Below, in pieces: positions 1 to 10,333 of a stretch of 55,519 bases of DNA. Below the pieces are notes generated by a model. That model ran no database searches. It saw only the letters and a list, made by a program, of their open reading frames with translations, and was not told the origin of the DNA. Origin of the DNA: Polychytrium aggregatum (Eukaryota > Chytridiomycota > Chytridiomycetes > Polychytriales); the NCBI RefSeq assembly GCF_025602895.1, contig NW_026516406.1:1-55519 (forward strand). The letters are read 5' to 3'. Position 1 is the stretch's first letter; every line of letters starts with the position of its first letter. The translations under genes were made by a program, and so were the position numbers.

Positions 1-329
1 TGGTCGGCGTCGTCCCAGCTGGCGAGGGCCCTGAGCCCCTGGGCGATCGAGTATGCTCTCCTCCACACCTGGCGATAGGAGTGTCGCTCGGAGGCGCCGC
101 TTTCGTATGTGTTGATCAGGAGGGCATCGGGCTCGTCGCGGGCGCCGTTGATGAGACACTCGATGGGATGGAGCCAGGGACCAAGGGAGTCGGCTGGTTT
201 GGAGGATGCCGTGCCTGACGGCTCGGGCTGGGTTTGCTGGACAGGGGCTTTCGAGGTTGTGTCATCCACATCCATATCGACATCCACATCCATCGACGAC
301 TTGGCCGGGAGACTGGAGCTCGAGGCCAT
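1..329 (-). CDS. Probable adenylate-forming enzyme, N-terminal fragment (cut by window edge)
   Basis: The reverse strand is open from an ATG at 329-327 to the left edge, about 109 codons without a stop. The first 45 residues are low complexity, with Ser and an Asp/Val/Met run. From there the text is protein-like: WLHPIECLINGARDEPDALL, then RHSYRQVWRRAYSIAQGLRA. The pattern of a substrate-side opening, then an aromatic-Arg 'YRQVWRRA' and 'IAQGLRAL', resembles the start of AMP-dependent synthetases/acyl-CoA ligases (usual pattern 'TYaeL...A.gLraLG'). The catalytic core lies outside the window, so the enzyme class is an inference. It is divergent from nothing visible; the next gene, the nuclease, is on the same strand. 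Confidence 0.5.
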   Translation of the reverse strand, partial: MASSSSLPAKSSMDVDVDMDVDDTTSKAPVQQTQPEPSGTASSKPADSLGPWLHPIECLINGARDEPDALLINTYESGASERHSYRQVWRRAYSIAQGLRALASWDDAD

Positions 330-420
330 TTGGTGGCGGATGCGACGGAGCAGGGGAGATCGGGGGAGGAAGAGGACGAGGAGAGGGAAAGGGGCAGGCA
401 AGACGAGATGCGGCGGGATG

Positions 421-480
421 GAGTGGGATGGGTGTGGGATGGGTGTGGGATGTGGGATGTGGGATGTGGGGTGTGGGATG
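421..480. repeat. GATGGG/TGTGGGA microsatellite
   Basis: Imperfect tandem hexa- and heptamers (gatggg, tgtggga) run for about 60 bases, 90 bases upstream of the partial gene's start. It is G-rich on the plus strand and lies in that gene's promoter or 5' leader. No function can be assigned. Confidence 0.8.
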
Positions 481-1076
481 GCATGCAGATTCACCCCCTC
501 GCCGATCGGAATGGCCATGACTGGTTCGGGGTTCGCGTCTGTGGAACCTGGGGCGAGTGGTCCACCTGCCACTCTGGCATGGGCTGTCGCTGCTCGGCTG
601 TCGCTGGTGGCATCTGTGGGTGTCTGTCTCTGCTCCGATAATGCAGGAGCACCACGGGATAATGCAGAAGCACCATGGGATAATGCAGTGGATGGGAGCA
701 AAGTGGAAAGCGCCACCGCACCCCTCGATTGCCTCTCTGCCTTTGCTCCATCTCTCCCGCCATCGGAGTATCCCCCAAACAGGATGCGATATCTTGTTGG
801 ACCAACGAAAGATGCAATGCCTGCAACATTAGCCAGATCAAGTGGGGCGCACGATTGCTTTCGGGGTGGCTGCTCACTTCCCTGTTGGTTGCAATCGCAC
901 CCACCTTCACCGGTCTGTCCCACGGCCATCCGTCACATCCAGTGATCGATCGATCAACTCCAGAACGGCAGCGACGGTGCCGGGACCTATGGATGACAAG
1001 CTCGAAGGAATCAATGTTTATTCAGGGATTCGCACACATTTGCTGATATTGGAGCGATTTGGCCTCACAGATCGAG
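481..1076. other. Intergenic region, no gene recognised
   Basis: This is the 5' side of the partial gene and the 3' side of the nuclease. A short tandem triplication around 645-690 (caccacgggataatgcag, caccatgggataatgcag) is visible. Open frames here overlap on both strands and have no recognisable protein motif. Confidence 0.5.
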
Positions 1077-3249
1077 CTAGTTGCGGCAGGTGAAGCTGGC
1101 CGGATCGCAGGACAGTCCCGAGGCACAGGTGCCGAGCACGATCCAGGTGTCCACACAGATGAGGATGTCGTTGGCCGAGCCGCAGCTGAATTGACCACCA
1201 ACAGAGCAGGGCTGGCCGGCGGTGGGGAGGCCAGTGGGGATGGCGGAGGGAGTCGTGGTCTGCTTGGTAGAAGTCTGCTTGGTGGTGGTCTGCTTGGTGG
1301 TGGTCTTCTTGGTGGTGGTAGTAACAACGGGGGTGGTCGTGGAAGCAGCAGCAGTGGTAGTGGCAGAGGTGGTAGTGGTGGAGACAGCGGCACTGGTGGA
1401 GACAACGGCACTGGTGGAAGACCCGCCCGACGAACAAGTGCCCAGGACGTTGTTCAGCCACATGGCAAGGCGATATCCGGCCTTGGCCAGCTGGAGGTCG
1501 ACAATGCTCTTGACGTTCTGTGAATCGACAGCAGCATCAGTACCATCCACACTCCACGGCTTCCTTTGATCAGGTCAGGGCGTGCTTACATTGAAATAGT
1601 CGCCGCCAAGATCATCGCCCGAGGTGGCCTCGGCGTTGAAGACAGTCGAGCAGTCAAACGAGTTCGAGTCAGCGGCCCAGGCCGAGGGGCAGGCGTTGCT
1701 CGAGAGATCGGTGCAGGCCACCCACGAGGCCGTCTGGGAGGCATAGTCGTTCTGGATCTTGGAGATCAGAGCGTTGGCAAAGGTGGTGTAGCTGTTGCCA
1801 TAGTCCTCGGCCATGATTTTCTCCTGCCAGCAGATGCACATGTGTCAGTGGGGCTCGAAGCGGCATTGATGGTGCTCCAGGATTGTGGCTGCTGCAAACC
1901 GCCCACAAGTGTCAAGCCTCAGCGGATGGACTCACAGGGATTTCGGTGTCCCAGATGTGATGCAGGTTTGTCTTGACGCCGTCAAACACAACGGGGATGT
2001 TGTTTCCGCCCAGATCGCGGCCACACTGGGTGAGAGAGTGGTTGCGTCAGCGGTTGCGTCGGTGTCTGGCAGCAACAAGAGCATCAGTCGATGTGCGATG
2101 CCAGTACTCACGGCGTGCAGGGGCTGGGTGATGTCACCGAAGAAGTCTGCATGCATCCAACGATGTGAGGAGTGTTAGTTCCCAATGCCAGCGGTCCCGT
2201 CTCGGCGCAGTGCTGATGGAGGCAAGCATCTCACGATCGCTGTCATGAGCATCAGTCCAGTGAGATCCTCGACTCCAGCGCGACAGTATGGTGCTTGCAT
2301 CTCCCCTGTCCGACCGGTGTCTTGGCGGAACTGGAGTTACTCACGGGTCAAGAACTCTGGAAGAGCAGGAACAACAGAAACAAGAGCAAGAACCCGCGGT
2401 GGGCCGGCGAAGCAGTCAGCTGGATACAAGCACCTGGTCGGGCAATCGGATCATGCGTTCATGGAATCGCACGCGGGTCTGCGGTACTTACGGAGGGCTT
2501 CGACCTGGGCAGACTGGCCGTAGTTGTTGTTGCAGTTCAGTCTGCTGGTGTAGTTGGCGATGGCGCCAACAACGCAGTTGCCTCCGGGGCAATCCCGCGC
2601 GTAGTTGAAGCTGTAGATTCCAACAGGCGGCCAGTCGGTTGTGGCCAGATGGTCAGCGGGACGAGCGAGGCAGTATCCGACAGGGCTCGAGGGCGGGGTG
2701 GGAGACAGCGGGACACTTACGAGCACGAAACCGGTGGGTTGTCGACAGTGTCGACAAAGTCTGTGGAGAGTGTCGGAGGTCAGCGGCTGGCTTGGAAAAT
2801 CGAGGTCAGCAACGACCCAGGTGACAGTCGACTGGAACTCACGCAGCGGGGCGGACCAGGTGTAGCCAGCAGTGTACTTGACTTGATCGGCCCAATTGCA
2901 CACGGACGAAGCGGGGACGCTGGCTTCGAGAGTGTTGCCATAGCTGGCAAGCAACTGGAGCTGGTTGATGACATTGATGGAGTTCTGGAAACAAGCAGCC
3001 AGGATAGGTTGGCGAGCCGAGCCGGAGTAAGTCGACGAGCCGGAGTAAGTCGACGAGCCAAAGTCGGTCTCGTCCAGGCGCCGAGTGGTCTGGACATTGC
3101 CGACACAGGCAACGGCACCGCACCTGCGACAGGAAGCTCTGGGCCACATTGCCGACGAGCATATGGCCAGTGGCGCCCCAGGCGGCGACACCGTCAGCGG
3201 CCAAGACCAGAGCGACAGCGGCGGTGCAGACAGAGGTGAGCTTGAACAT
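1077..3249 (-). CDS. Secreted S1/P1-type nuclease with C-terminal Cys-rich (chitin-binding-like) module
   Basis: Zinc-dependent single-strand nuclease/3'-nucleotidase. Eight exons join in frame to 408 residues: 3249-3124, 2984-2843, 2760-2721, 2610-2492, 2146-2112, 2025-1936, 1823-1590 and 1517-1077. A signal peptide ends at ...GVAA, so mature Trp is residue 1 (WGATGHM), as zinc binding in P1 nuclease requires. Other family blocks follow in order: HFVDTVDNPP, YARDC, GAIANYT, FFGDITQPLHA, NLHHIWDTEI and AKAGYRLAMWLN. After the catalytic domain comes a Thr-rich linker with TKQTTTKQT repeats. A Cys-rich end follows (GQPCSVGGQFSCG, CVDTWIVLGTC, GLSCDPASFTC), whose spacing resembles CBM19-type chitin-binding modules. 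That module is unusual for the family, and its identity is an inference. Nuclease call is firm. Confidence 0.9.
3019..3054. repeat. 18-bp direct repeat in nuclease intron 1
   Basis: Two perfect tandem copies of gagccggagtaagtcgac lie within the intron between exons 1 and 2 of the nuclease. Each copy contains a gtaagt-like string on the plus strand, but the gene is on the minus strand, so these are not its splice sites. Confidence 0.8.
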
Positions 3250-4003
3250 GGCGGCGACTGGTGAGATTATAGAAGAGGGACTACTCCGATGAGGTGCCTT
3301 GCGCCTTGTGCAGCGGCTCTTGCGGCTTGTTCATTCCCAGAGCCGTTTCGAAACGAGACACCTTCCCACGCGGATGATCGATCTGGCTGACTCATGTCGA
3401 TCGGCCACCGAACCCGCTCGCCGAGGTCGCCCACTCCATGCATCTCCATGTTCGCTCAGGACACCTAGGGATATGATTTGACCCACTCGGTTCAGAGTAT
3501 GATCCGATCCGACGATGTCATGTTTGTCTGCAAGGATCACTTCTCATCGTCCATTCATTTGACTGTCCGTCTCGCCTGGGCTTGTGCGATGCCATAGATG
3601 TGCGCAGCCACACAAACAGTGAAGCCCAAACTGGCTCGCTTGGACACAGCCGCCCTAAAATAGCCGCCGCGCCACAGCTCTCCACCGACACAGAAACTGT
3701 GCCGAGCCACACACACACACACGTTTGCTCGATCTGCCTGCGTCTCGGCTTGGACTTGATCGCTTGCATCGAAGCCTGTGCCTTGGCCTGGGTTTGATCG
3801 ACCTCTGGCAACTTGACGGACGAACGCACCGAGAAGCAGCCCACGTCGCCATCGTCCGGTCCCGAACGCTGCTCGTCCCAGCCGTGCGGTCATCTCCAGC
3901 CAGCGATTCGTCTGTCCTGAGCCAGCCAACCAGCCTTTCGCTGTCCGTGTCTCCAAACTTCCTGCAACTCACTTTGTAGAACGATACCGGTGTTTTCGTC
4001 AAA
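3250..4003. promoter_or_regulatory. Divergent promoter region, nuclease and carrier
   Basis: About 750 bases lie between two divergently transcribed starts. No coding potential was found. A CA run (cacacacacac) lies at about 3711-3721. No convincing TATA box was seen; ttctataatc on the minus strand near 3265-3274 is the only AT-rich candidate for the nuclease. Confidence 0.4.
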
Positions 4004-5648
4004 ATGTCCGTTGCGAACTCGTCGTCTGCAGGGCTGCCGCCGCATCACCACGAACACAGCCGCGACCACGACCACAGCCATCCGCTCGGCCATCCCAATC
4101 CCGCGGCCCATTCCGATGCTCATATCTTCAACATGAATAAGCTCATGCAGGCTGCCCAGCAGCACCCTGCCGAGGCTACCGTCACGGCCTCCAAAGCCCT
4201 GGCCCAGCTCGAGAGCGCCGGCGGAACTGACAAGCCAGGTGATTCCGCATCGGTCGTGCCGGGCTTCTATGCCGGTCTTGCCAAGGCGCTGGCCACCAAG
4301 TCGGCGTTCACGGCGACGGCCGTCAGCAAGGGCCTGCTCAAGTGGTGGTTCCGGTTCCCGGTCAAACTCTTTCGCCCCGTCGCAGTCAACCCGTGGCTGG
4401 TGTTCAACAGCATGGCCCAGAAGGAGGGCAAAAAGGTGTCGGTCAAGTACGTCCGAGATGTGGTTGCCGATGAAGGGGTAAGCGCCAGGTCGCAGTGTCG
4501 CTCGCGGCCGCTGATCGGCACGGGCGATGTCGTTGGTTGTCGCAGTGCTGCTGTCTTGGCGATTCGGAGTAATCGACGACTGGTGCGATCACTGCCCGTG
4601 ATCAGCAAGTTGTCGCTGGCGATAACGACCCGCAGGCTGATGCACCTCTGTCTTTCCATCGCAGTGGGGTGTCCTTGGCAAGAACATGATGCCCCTCCTT
4701 GTCGCAAATGCCTGCGTTGGCGCATTGCTCTTCAACGTCTATGGCGGCGTGACCGACTACATGGAGGCCCAGGGCTCGTTCCACTACCACACTCCGTTCG
4801 TGGCGGGCTTCCTTGCTGGTGGGGCACAGGCTGCTCTTGCAACCCCGCTCGACAATATGCAGCGGCACGTCAACCCCGCCGATATTGTCGAGCGTCGGCA
4901 CGAAGGCATCATCCGGTTCACGTACAACACCATTCGCCAGACGCTGCCGTCCGGATTCTGGGCAAGCACCAAGTTCCTGTACACGGGCCTGGGATTCACC
5001 GCCTTCAAGGATGCCCTTGGCTTCTCCATGTTCTTTGGCGTCTTTGAGGGCGTGCGACATGTCGGCAAGTCTCTTGTGGCAGAGTTCTTCAACTCACATG
5101 TCTCCCTGCCTACTCCAGCCGGGATTCTGCAGAATATCATCCCGATCCGGCCGCCCACCGAAGCCGTGCAGATCGGCGCACCGGCACAAGGCGAGCAAGT
5201 CGTTGTCCTGCCGACCTTCAATGCCCTCGAAGCCCGAGCCAACCAGGGTTTTGTCGAGATGGAGACGGAGGAGGAGCTTCAGCGGCGGCGGTCGCTGACA
5301 TTTACGCTGCTGAACGCCCTCGCTGTGATCACGGCCGGGGCTGCAGCAGGCATGGCGTACCAGGTCGTCATCTTCCCGGTGGAAAACATCCGTGCCATGA
5401 TCGGCAACGCCGCCGCCGAGGCGGCCGTCTCGAATGGCGACTGCGGCAACACGGCCAAGATGCGAGCCGAGCGGCACATGAGCCTCAGGGATGTTGTGCG
5501 GCTCCTGCGGAACGAAGGCTTCAAGCCCTTTTACAGTGGCATCCTGCCGCATCTGATCCGGGTGATGCCTCCAAGCGCCCTCGGGTTGCTTGCCTACGAA
5601 ATCGCGAGCTCCCAGTTCTTTGACAACGAGGACAGCCTGGAAAACTGA
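4004..5648 (+). CDS. Mitochondrial carrier family (SLC25) protein, divergent
   Basis: Inner-membrane solute carrier by family; substrate unknown. Two exons (4004-4477 and 4665-5648; intron gtaagc...cgcag) give 485 residues, longer than the usual 300. The N-terminal 70 residues are His-rich (HHHEHSRDHDHSHP) and unlike a carrier. The signature PX[DE]XX[RK] appears once cleanly (FPVENIRAM) and once degenerate (TPLDNMQRHV). Helix-like stretches LVANACVGALLFNVYGG, GFLAGGAQAALATPL, FTAFKDALGFSMFFGVFEG and ITAGAAAGMAYQVVIFPVEN fit the family's repeats. A charged loop with EMETEEELQRRR separates repeats two and three. The ATG at 4004 follows a stop-rich leader and is preceded by aaa. Other possibility: one of the poorly characterised fungal carriers with lost signatures. 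Confidence 0.85.
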
Positions 5649-6817
5649 GCGGGGCGACCGACTGGGACAGCAGAAGGGAGCATCCTCGTGCGGCTCGACG
5701 CGAAGACGATGCTGGGATGGACAAGCACTGCCACTTGGAGTGCCGTTGCATAGAAACAGAAGCAGAAGCAGAAGCAGGATGGTACTATGTACAACTTGTT
5801 GTTAGATGCAGACGAATCCTGTCGGCGATATCCCTCGCTGCTTGTCGAATCGCAGCATTGGTTCTCTGCGAAGCATTCTCGAGCCTCATGTTCCCACCAT
5901 GTGCACAGCATGTCCGTCATGTCGCCGTCGGTTCCAGCAATCCCAACTTCGGCCTCAATCTGAAATTCATCCGACCCGAGCCTGCGTCGCTGCCCTCGCC
6001 TTTTCGACCTCGACCCATGTATCCCTTTGCATTTCATAACTGTCCCAATATCGCATCATACCACACCTATCCACACTATTTGTCGAGGCACTCATGACGG
6101 CCGCCTGTCGTGATCCTAGCAACTCCGGATGCGACGCTGAGGGACGTTCCGGGTCTGGTCTGTGACGGCCATTTTCCTTGCTACTAAATACATGCAACAG
6201 TGACCTGACCCGCTGGATGTGTCTCGTGTCTCGTGGTGTGAATGGTTGCGAGCCGATCCGTGCGAGCCTATCCGCGAGGCCTGGGAGTCCGTATTCAAGA
6301 CGAGTCCGCATGCATGGAGTGTCCAAGGCAAGAGTATAGCCTCCTGTCTGCAACAGGGCCACAGTCTGGTCTCTGGAAACGAGATCAATTCGCAAGCACG
6401 CCTTGGCGGACCGTCTCGAGATACCAGAGCTGAAGCATTGATGTGACCGTGGCCGTCGCCACACAAATACTGGGAATAATATATTCAAGACTACAAGCGA
6501 TGAATAGCCGCACTTTCTAACCCGCCATGCAGGCCTGTGGTGTGTTTCAGAGGCCAGTCACAGCCTGGTATCGAGCGAATCAAGGTGAGGTGAAAGCGGA
6601 TTCAATGTATCGAGGTCCGAGTGCGGTCTGATTTTCGCTGGACCCGATGCGTGGAGGTTGATGGTACAGTCGATGACAGCCGGAGGCGGTAGTCCGGCTT
6701 CGATGCATGTGTGCTTCACAATGGCGCTCCACGGATACAGCACAGCGAGGTGTCTCGGATCGGTCGGGGTGCCCGTTACTGATGACCTGGATGCGCCCGA
6801 GTCCGGTCCGGATCGAT
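5649..6817. other. Intergenic region between convergent genes
   Basis: About 1.2 kb separates the carrier stop from the stop of the small basic protein. An agaagcagaagcagaagcag run lies at about 5757-5777. Several open frames of 60-170 codons exist, but none has a recognisable motif, signal or consistent splice pattern. Both genes' 3' UTRs are probably here. Confidence 0.4.
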
Positions 6818-7433
6818 CTAGTTGATTGCTGCAGGCATATTCATTCCCTTGAACCGTCGGCCACGTCGCTGGTAGGCCAGGTCGACATAGTCCTTGTGCC
6901 CATCCAGCAGCCGCTTCTTCTCCGGGACGGCGCCCTGTTTGGGGCCGGTGTCATCGGCAGGCACACCAGCCTCCATTTCATAGTCTTCATCTTCGTCATC
7001 GTCATCGCCCTGGTCTCGAGTCGAGGCCAATTTGGCATTCCGTTTCGATTTTGACCGTAGCTGGGCGGTGGTGTTGACGGCATTGGCGATGAGGGCTGGC
7101 AGGGGACTGGCCGAGGCGGCGGGCGAGCTGTCGGCGGCGCCGGCGACAGCAGCCTGGATGACTTTGGTGAGGACCTTCTTTGCATCGGAGGTGCTGAGGG
7201 GCTTCTGGATGGCACCTGGGTCCGAGTCCTTGACGATCTTGATCATGTCCTTTTCCTTCTGTGAAGCGTTGCAGCAGATGCACACGGGCAATGGAGACAG
7301 CGGCACAAGAGAAGAAGGACGACGGAGGGTTAGCGAGGGACGGGTTGGACATGGAAATGCAGCTCGGACGGCACGGAGAGGAACGTCGACATGCCTTGGT
7401 GGGTCGCTTGAAGAACTTTGCGGACTTGCCCAT
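6818..7433 (-). CDS. Small basic/acidic protein of unknown function, probable nuclear; GC-AG intron
   Basis: Not recognised. Exon 1 (7433-7395) encodes MGKSAKFFKRPTK and exon 2 (7258-6818) opens KEKDMIKIVKDSD. Together they give 159 residues ending KGMNMPAAIN. The only in-phase join uses a GC donor (AAG|GCATGT) with a cag acceptor; no GT donor in exon 1's frame works. The start is strongly basic. The middle has an acidic tract (GDDDDEDEDYEMEAG), and near the C-terminus lies an Arg-rich YQRRGRRFKG patch. Such a composition suits a nucleic-acid or chromatin associated protein, but that is only inference. The Fanzor-1 transposon end lies about 290 bases upstream of its ATG. Confidence 0.65.
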
Positions 7434-7725
7434 GACTGCGGTGATGGATGTAGGTGGAGTGATGCACTATGAAAAAAGTTCTTGTTAATAAAATGAGCGA
7501 GAACGAAAAAACGCGCTCTCGGAGCCACCTCGGTTGGCGAGAAGAGCAATCTCTGGCGAGAGACCCCCGAGGGAAGGCGAGAAGCCTCTCGCCGTCACAC
7601 ACACACACTTTGCACAAGGGAGTCAAACACCTCCCATCGACCATCCCAAGAGGGATGGCAACCCCGAAGTGGACTGCCCAGAATATGGGCGACCCGGCAT
7701 CCACTGTCGAAATGAACAAGATACT
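7434..7725. promoter_or_regulatory. Upstream region of the small basic protein, next to the transposon end
   Basis: It contains a short CA run (cacacacaca) near 7597-7606 and no coding motif. An AT-rich spot (gttaataaaatg, 7486-7497) is the only base-composition break. The Fanzor element boundary follows immediately at 7726. Confidence 0.35.
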
Positions 7726-7765
7726 TACAGTCTATCCAGAAAGAAACGGGACAGTCACTTTCTGG
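7726..7765 (-). repeat. Terminal repeat of the Fanzor-1 element (TA + CAGTC...), hairpin-forming
   Basis: The segment begins TACAGTC and contains ccagaaag (7736-7743) and its exact inverse ctttctgg (7758-7765), enclosing AAACGGGACAGT. The same arrangement occurs at 51809-51848, and a diverged version at both ends of the 17231-20227 element. The shared core is a TACA start followed 20-25 bases later by GGGACA. A TA at the boundary is the Tc1/mariner target-site signature. Confidence 0.7.
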
Positions 7766-7965
7766 TTTCTGAAGCCCGCTGGCTGACTGTAGGCCCAGCG
7801 GGCAGGCCATGGCATTGCACTCCTGTCTTCGTTGGCAATCGAGTGGTTTTGGTTGGTTTGGGAAGCATAGTCTTGAATACACCCGGCCGATCTCCTGTGG
7901 CGATGATCGACTGGCATACCGAGATCATGTTCCGTGAGGCATTGATGTCTCGATGTGTGAGTGTG
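7726..7965 (-). ncRNA. Candidate Fanzor guide-RNA (omega/fRNA-like) region
   Basis: In TnpB and Fanzor loci the guide RNA overlaps the end of the nuclease gene and runs to the transposon end. Here the stretch between the Fanzor-1 3' end and its terminal repeat holds two perfect 8-bp stems: ccagaaag/ctttctgg (7736-7743 with 7758-7765) and cccgctgg/ccagcggg (7775-7782 with 7795-7802). A block ending ttggcaatc (about 7790-7850) is also kept in the miniature copy at about 51870-51931. Retained sequence outside the frame supports a non-coding role, but no transcript evidence exists here. Boundaries are approximate. Confidence 0.4.
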
Positions 7966-10333
7966 GTGCATTCACTCGACTCTCAGGACAACTCCATGGT
8001 GAATCGATATCAAGATGCTCGACCTTCTCGAGTTGTTTGGCTTCCCGGCAATGTGAGTACACCTGTGATGTGTTGAACTCGTTCACCGAGCACACATGGA
8101 TCTTGGAGACGGATCGGTCTGGTTGGCGTCTCTGGTGGTGGATGAACTGCTCAAAGTATTTGGCAAACCTGAGTCTCCTGGGACTGGATGCATATCCCTT
8201 CCCTTGCTTCCAGGATGCATTCCCAAAGGCAATCACCACCTCGGTCTCCTTTGGTGCCTGGTCGATGACTTGCTTGCACATCTCTTGGACAGTGCGCTGT
8301 CGCTTGCTGTGGAGATCGAGTCGCTTGAATCGCCGTCGCCGGGTCAGGCTGAAGTACAGCTGCTTGGCCAGCATGTCTCCATCGAACACATGGCGAATGT
8401 ATTGCAGGAAGGGATCCAACCCAGGGATCTTGGGACTTGGTGTGGTGCTCATCCATTCCTGCAGACCAAGGATCTTATGGGTGCTCTGGATCCACTTGGT
8501 CGCCTGGCTGGTGCCACATCGATGCTGGTACTCCTTGTTGGAGAACGACACGATCTTCTCGTTGGCGCGCTGTGCCTTGGTCACCTTGACACCGTCTTGC
8601 TCCTGGATGGATGGTTGTCCGGGTGCTCGAATGACAGCGGTGAAGATCGATCCCACACCAGGGTCGATCCCGATCCATGTGGTTCGAGAGTCGTCAATGG
8701 GACCGACCCTGGTCTGGATCTTCTTCTCGGGAGTGAGCTTGGGTGTCTTGTCGTCCTTGTCCGTGGATTCTGGTTTTACATCAGGGTCCTTCTTCTCCAG
8801 GATCTTGTATCTGAGCGTGGTGATTGAGCACCCGACTCCATCGGTGGTGATCTCGCAACCAAAGAGCTGCTTCCCTTCCTCCCTGGCACCAAAGAGTCTC
8901 GGATCCAGCTTGAAGTTGGTCTGCCAGAAGGTCTCTTGCTTTGTGGCGTCGTCGACCTTGGTCTTCAGGTCGTCCCACTTGAGTCCAGTGCCAGTCTGGT
9001 ATCCAAGGATCTCCCACAATGCTTTGGTGTCGAGCTTGACATACTTTGCTCTGGCATCACAGAGGGGAACCAAGGTGCACTGTGCTCGAGGGGCATTGTG
9101 TCGCTTCTTGGTCTGGGCAAGTCGGTCGGTCAATCGCTTTATCCGTTTCATGTTGATGGTGATCTGCTTGTCCACCTCCTCGTGCTGGGTCTGGAGATCT
9201 TTGAGTCTGTCAGCCCCGATGTGGTGGATGGGTTGGCTCATCTCCTCGTTCAGTCGCCCACGCTCTCCTTTCAGAACATCGGTCACCCTCGCGAGCCTGG
9301 GAATGATCATCTTCTGAAAGACCACCATGAAGAGGGCCTCCTTCAGGTGGGTCAGGCGAGAGACCTCACTGGCCAGTTTCGATACAACTCGATACAGGTC
9401 CTGGTGGCTTTCGTACCGAAACTTATACAGCTGGTCGGCATGGTGGGCGAAGGATTTTCTCAGATCAACGAGGAGTGTCTTGGAGAGGGGATTCTCCATC
9501 AACTTGACACAGTTGTCGACGTGTGTGTGACGTTTGACATCCTTCGGAGCAACCAGGACCAGATTGCAGTATCGGCGTAGAAGGGACCAATACCGATCGA
9601 GAATATGGGTCTCACAGTTGACGGCATAGGCCTTGTCAGCCAAACCAAGGACCTGTGAACCAGTACCCTTTGGGAGGGACACTGGAGGCAGGATACACGA
9701 CTCACTCCATGCACGTCGATACATGTCATATGTGTCGAGGAGGTGCCTGTCATCTTCTGGGGTGTTCGTCCTGACACCCACTGTTCCTGTCTGCACCATG
9801 TTGAAACACTTTCGAACAAACGAGGAATCACTCGACGACACAGTGGGGAGAGTGATGCCCTCGTCCAAGCACCGCCTGAGATGCAGCTCCAGGAGACGAG
9901 ATGCTTCGTACTGGACTTGGGTCATGGCCCGGACAGTCTCCTCGATCTTGTCGTGCAAGGCATCGTTCTTGATGATGGCATCGAGGGTGCACTTGACGAT
10001 CGAGTACTCGGCCTTGGCATACTCGTTGGGGCCACAGTCAGGCAAGGTAGAGCTCCAGAGTGGGTTCTTCTTGGTACACAATGAACTGTTGCTTCTGGCA
10101 TGACCCTCTTCCCCGCACGTGGCACATACAGGGACCTTGGGTGCTTGGCTGACCATTTCAGCGACCGAGGCAGGGCTGCTGTCGATTCTGGCTGTGCACT
10201 TCTTGGTGAAGGGCCTAACATGGTTGGTCAGGCCACAGGCACGACACGATTTGATGGTGAACTTCTTGGCCACAGGATAGTCATTGGGTGATCCCGGGTC
10301 GGGATCGGGGGGTGTCTTTCGCTTGGGAGCCAT
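7925..10333 (-). pseudogene. Fanzor (eukaryotic TnpB-like RNA-guided nuclease), copy 1, C-terminus out of frame
   Basis: The 802-codon frame starts at MAPKRK (10333), matching MPPKRK of copy 2 and giving an immediate basic nuclear-import-like motif. That is why the upstream in-frame ATG at 10453 is not used. N-terminal zinc-knuckle motifs follow: CRACGLTNHV and CATCGEEGHARSNSSLC. A Lys/Arg-rich helical middle leads to the RuvC-like core: IGIDPGVGSIFT (Asp557), VVIAFGNASWKQGKGY and VNEFNTSQV (Glu752). The last motif, RDINASRNM (its Asp codon at 7949-7947), lies one frame off, so the present frame ends in unrelated residues (...ETSMPHGT). The first zinc-finger Cys after NTSQV is also Tyr. Likely inactive by itself. 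The family call is firm; the frame change could be a sequencing error, though the miniature copy has the same spacing. Confidence 0.85.

Noticed and set aside
7953-9317. 454-codon plus-strand frame across Fanzor-1
   Set aside because: It is the antisense shadow of the Fanzor gene; the minus strand carries the conserved RuvC and zinc-finger motifs.
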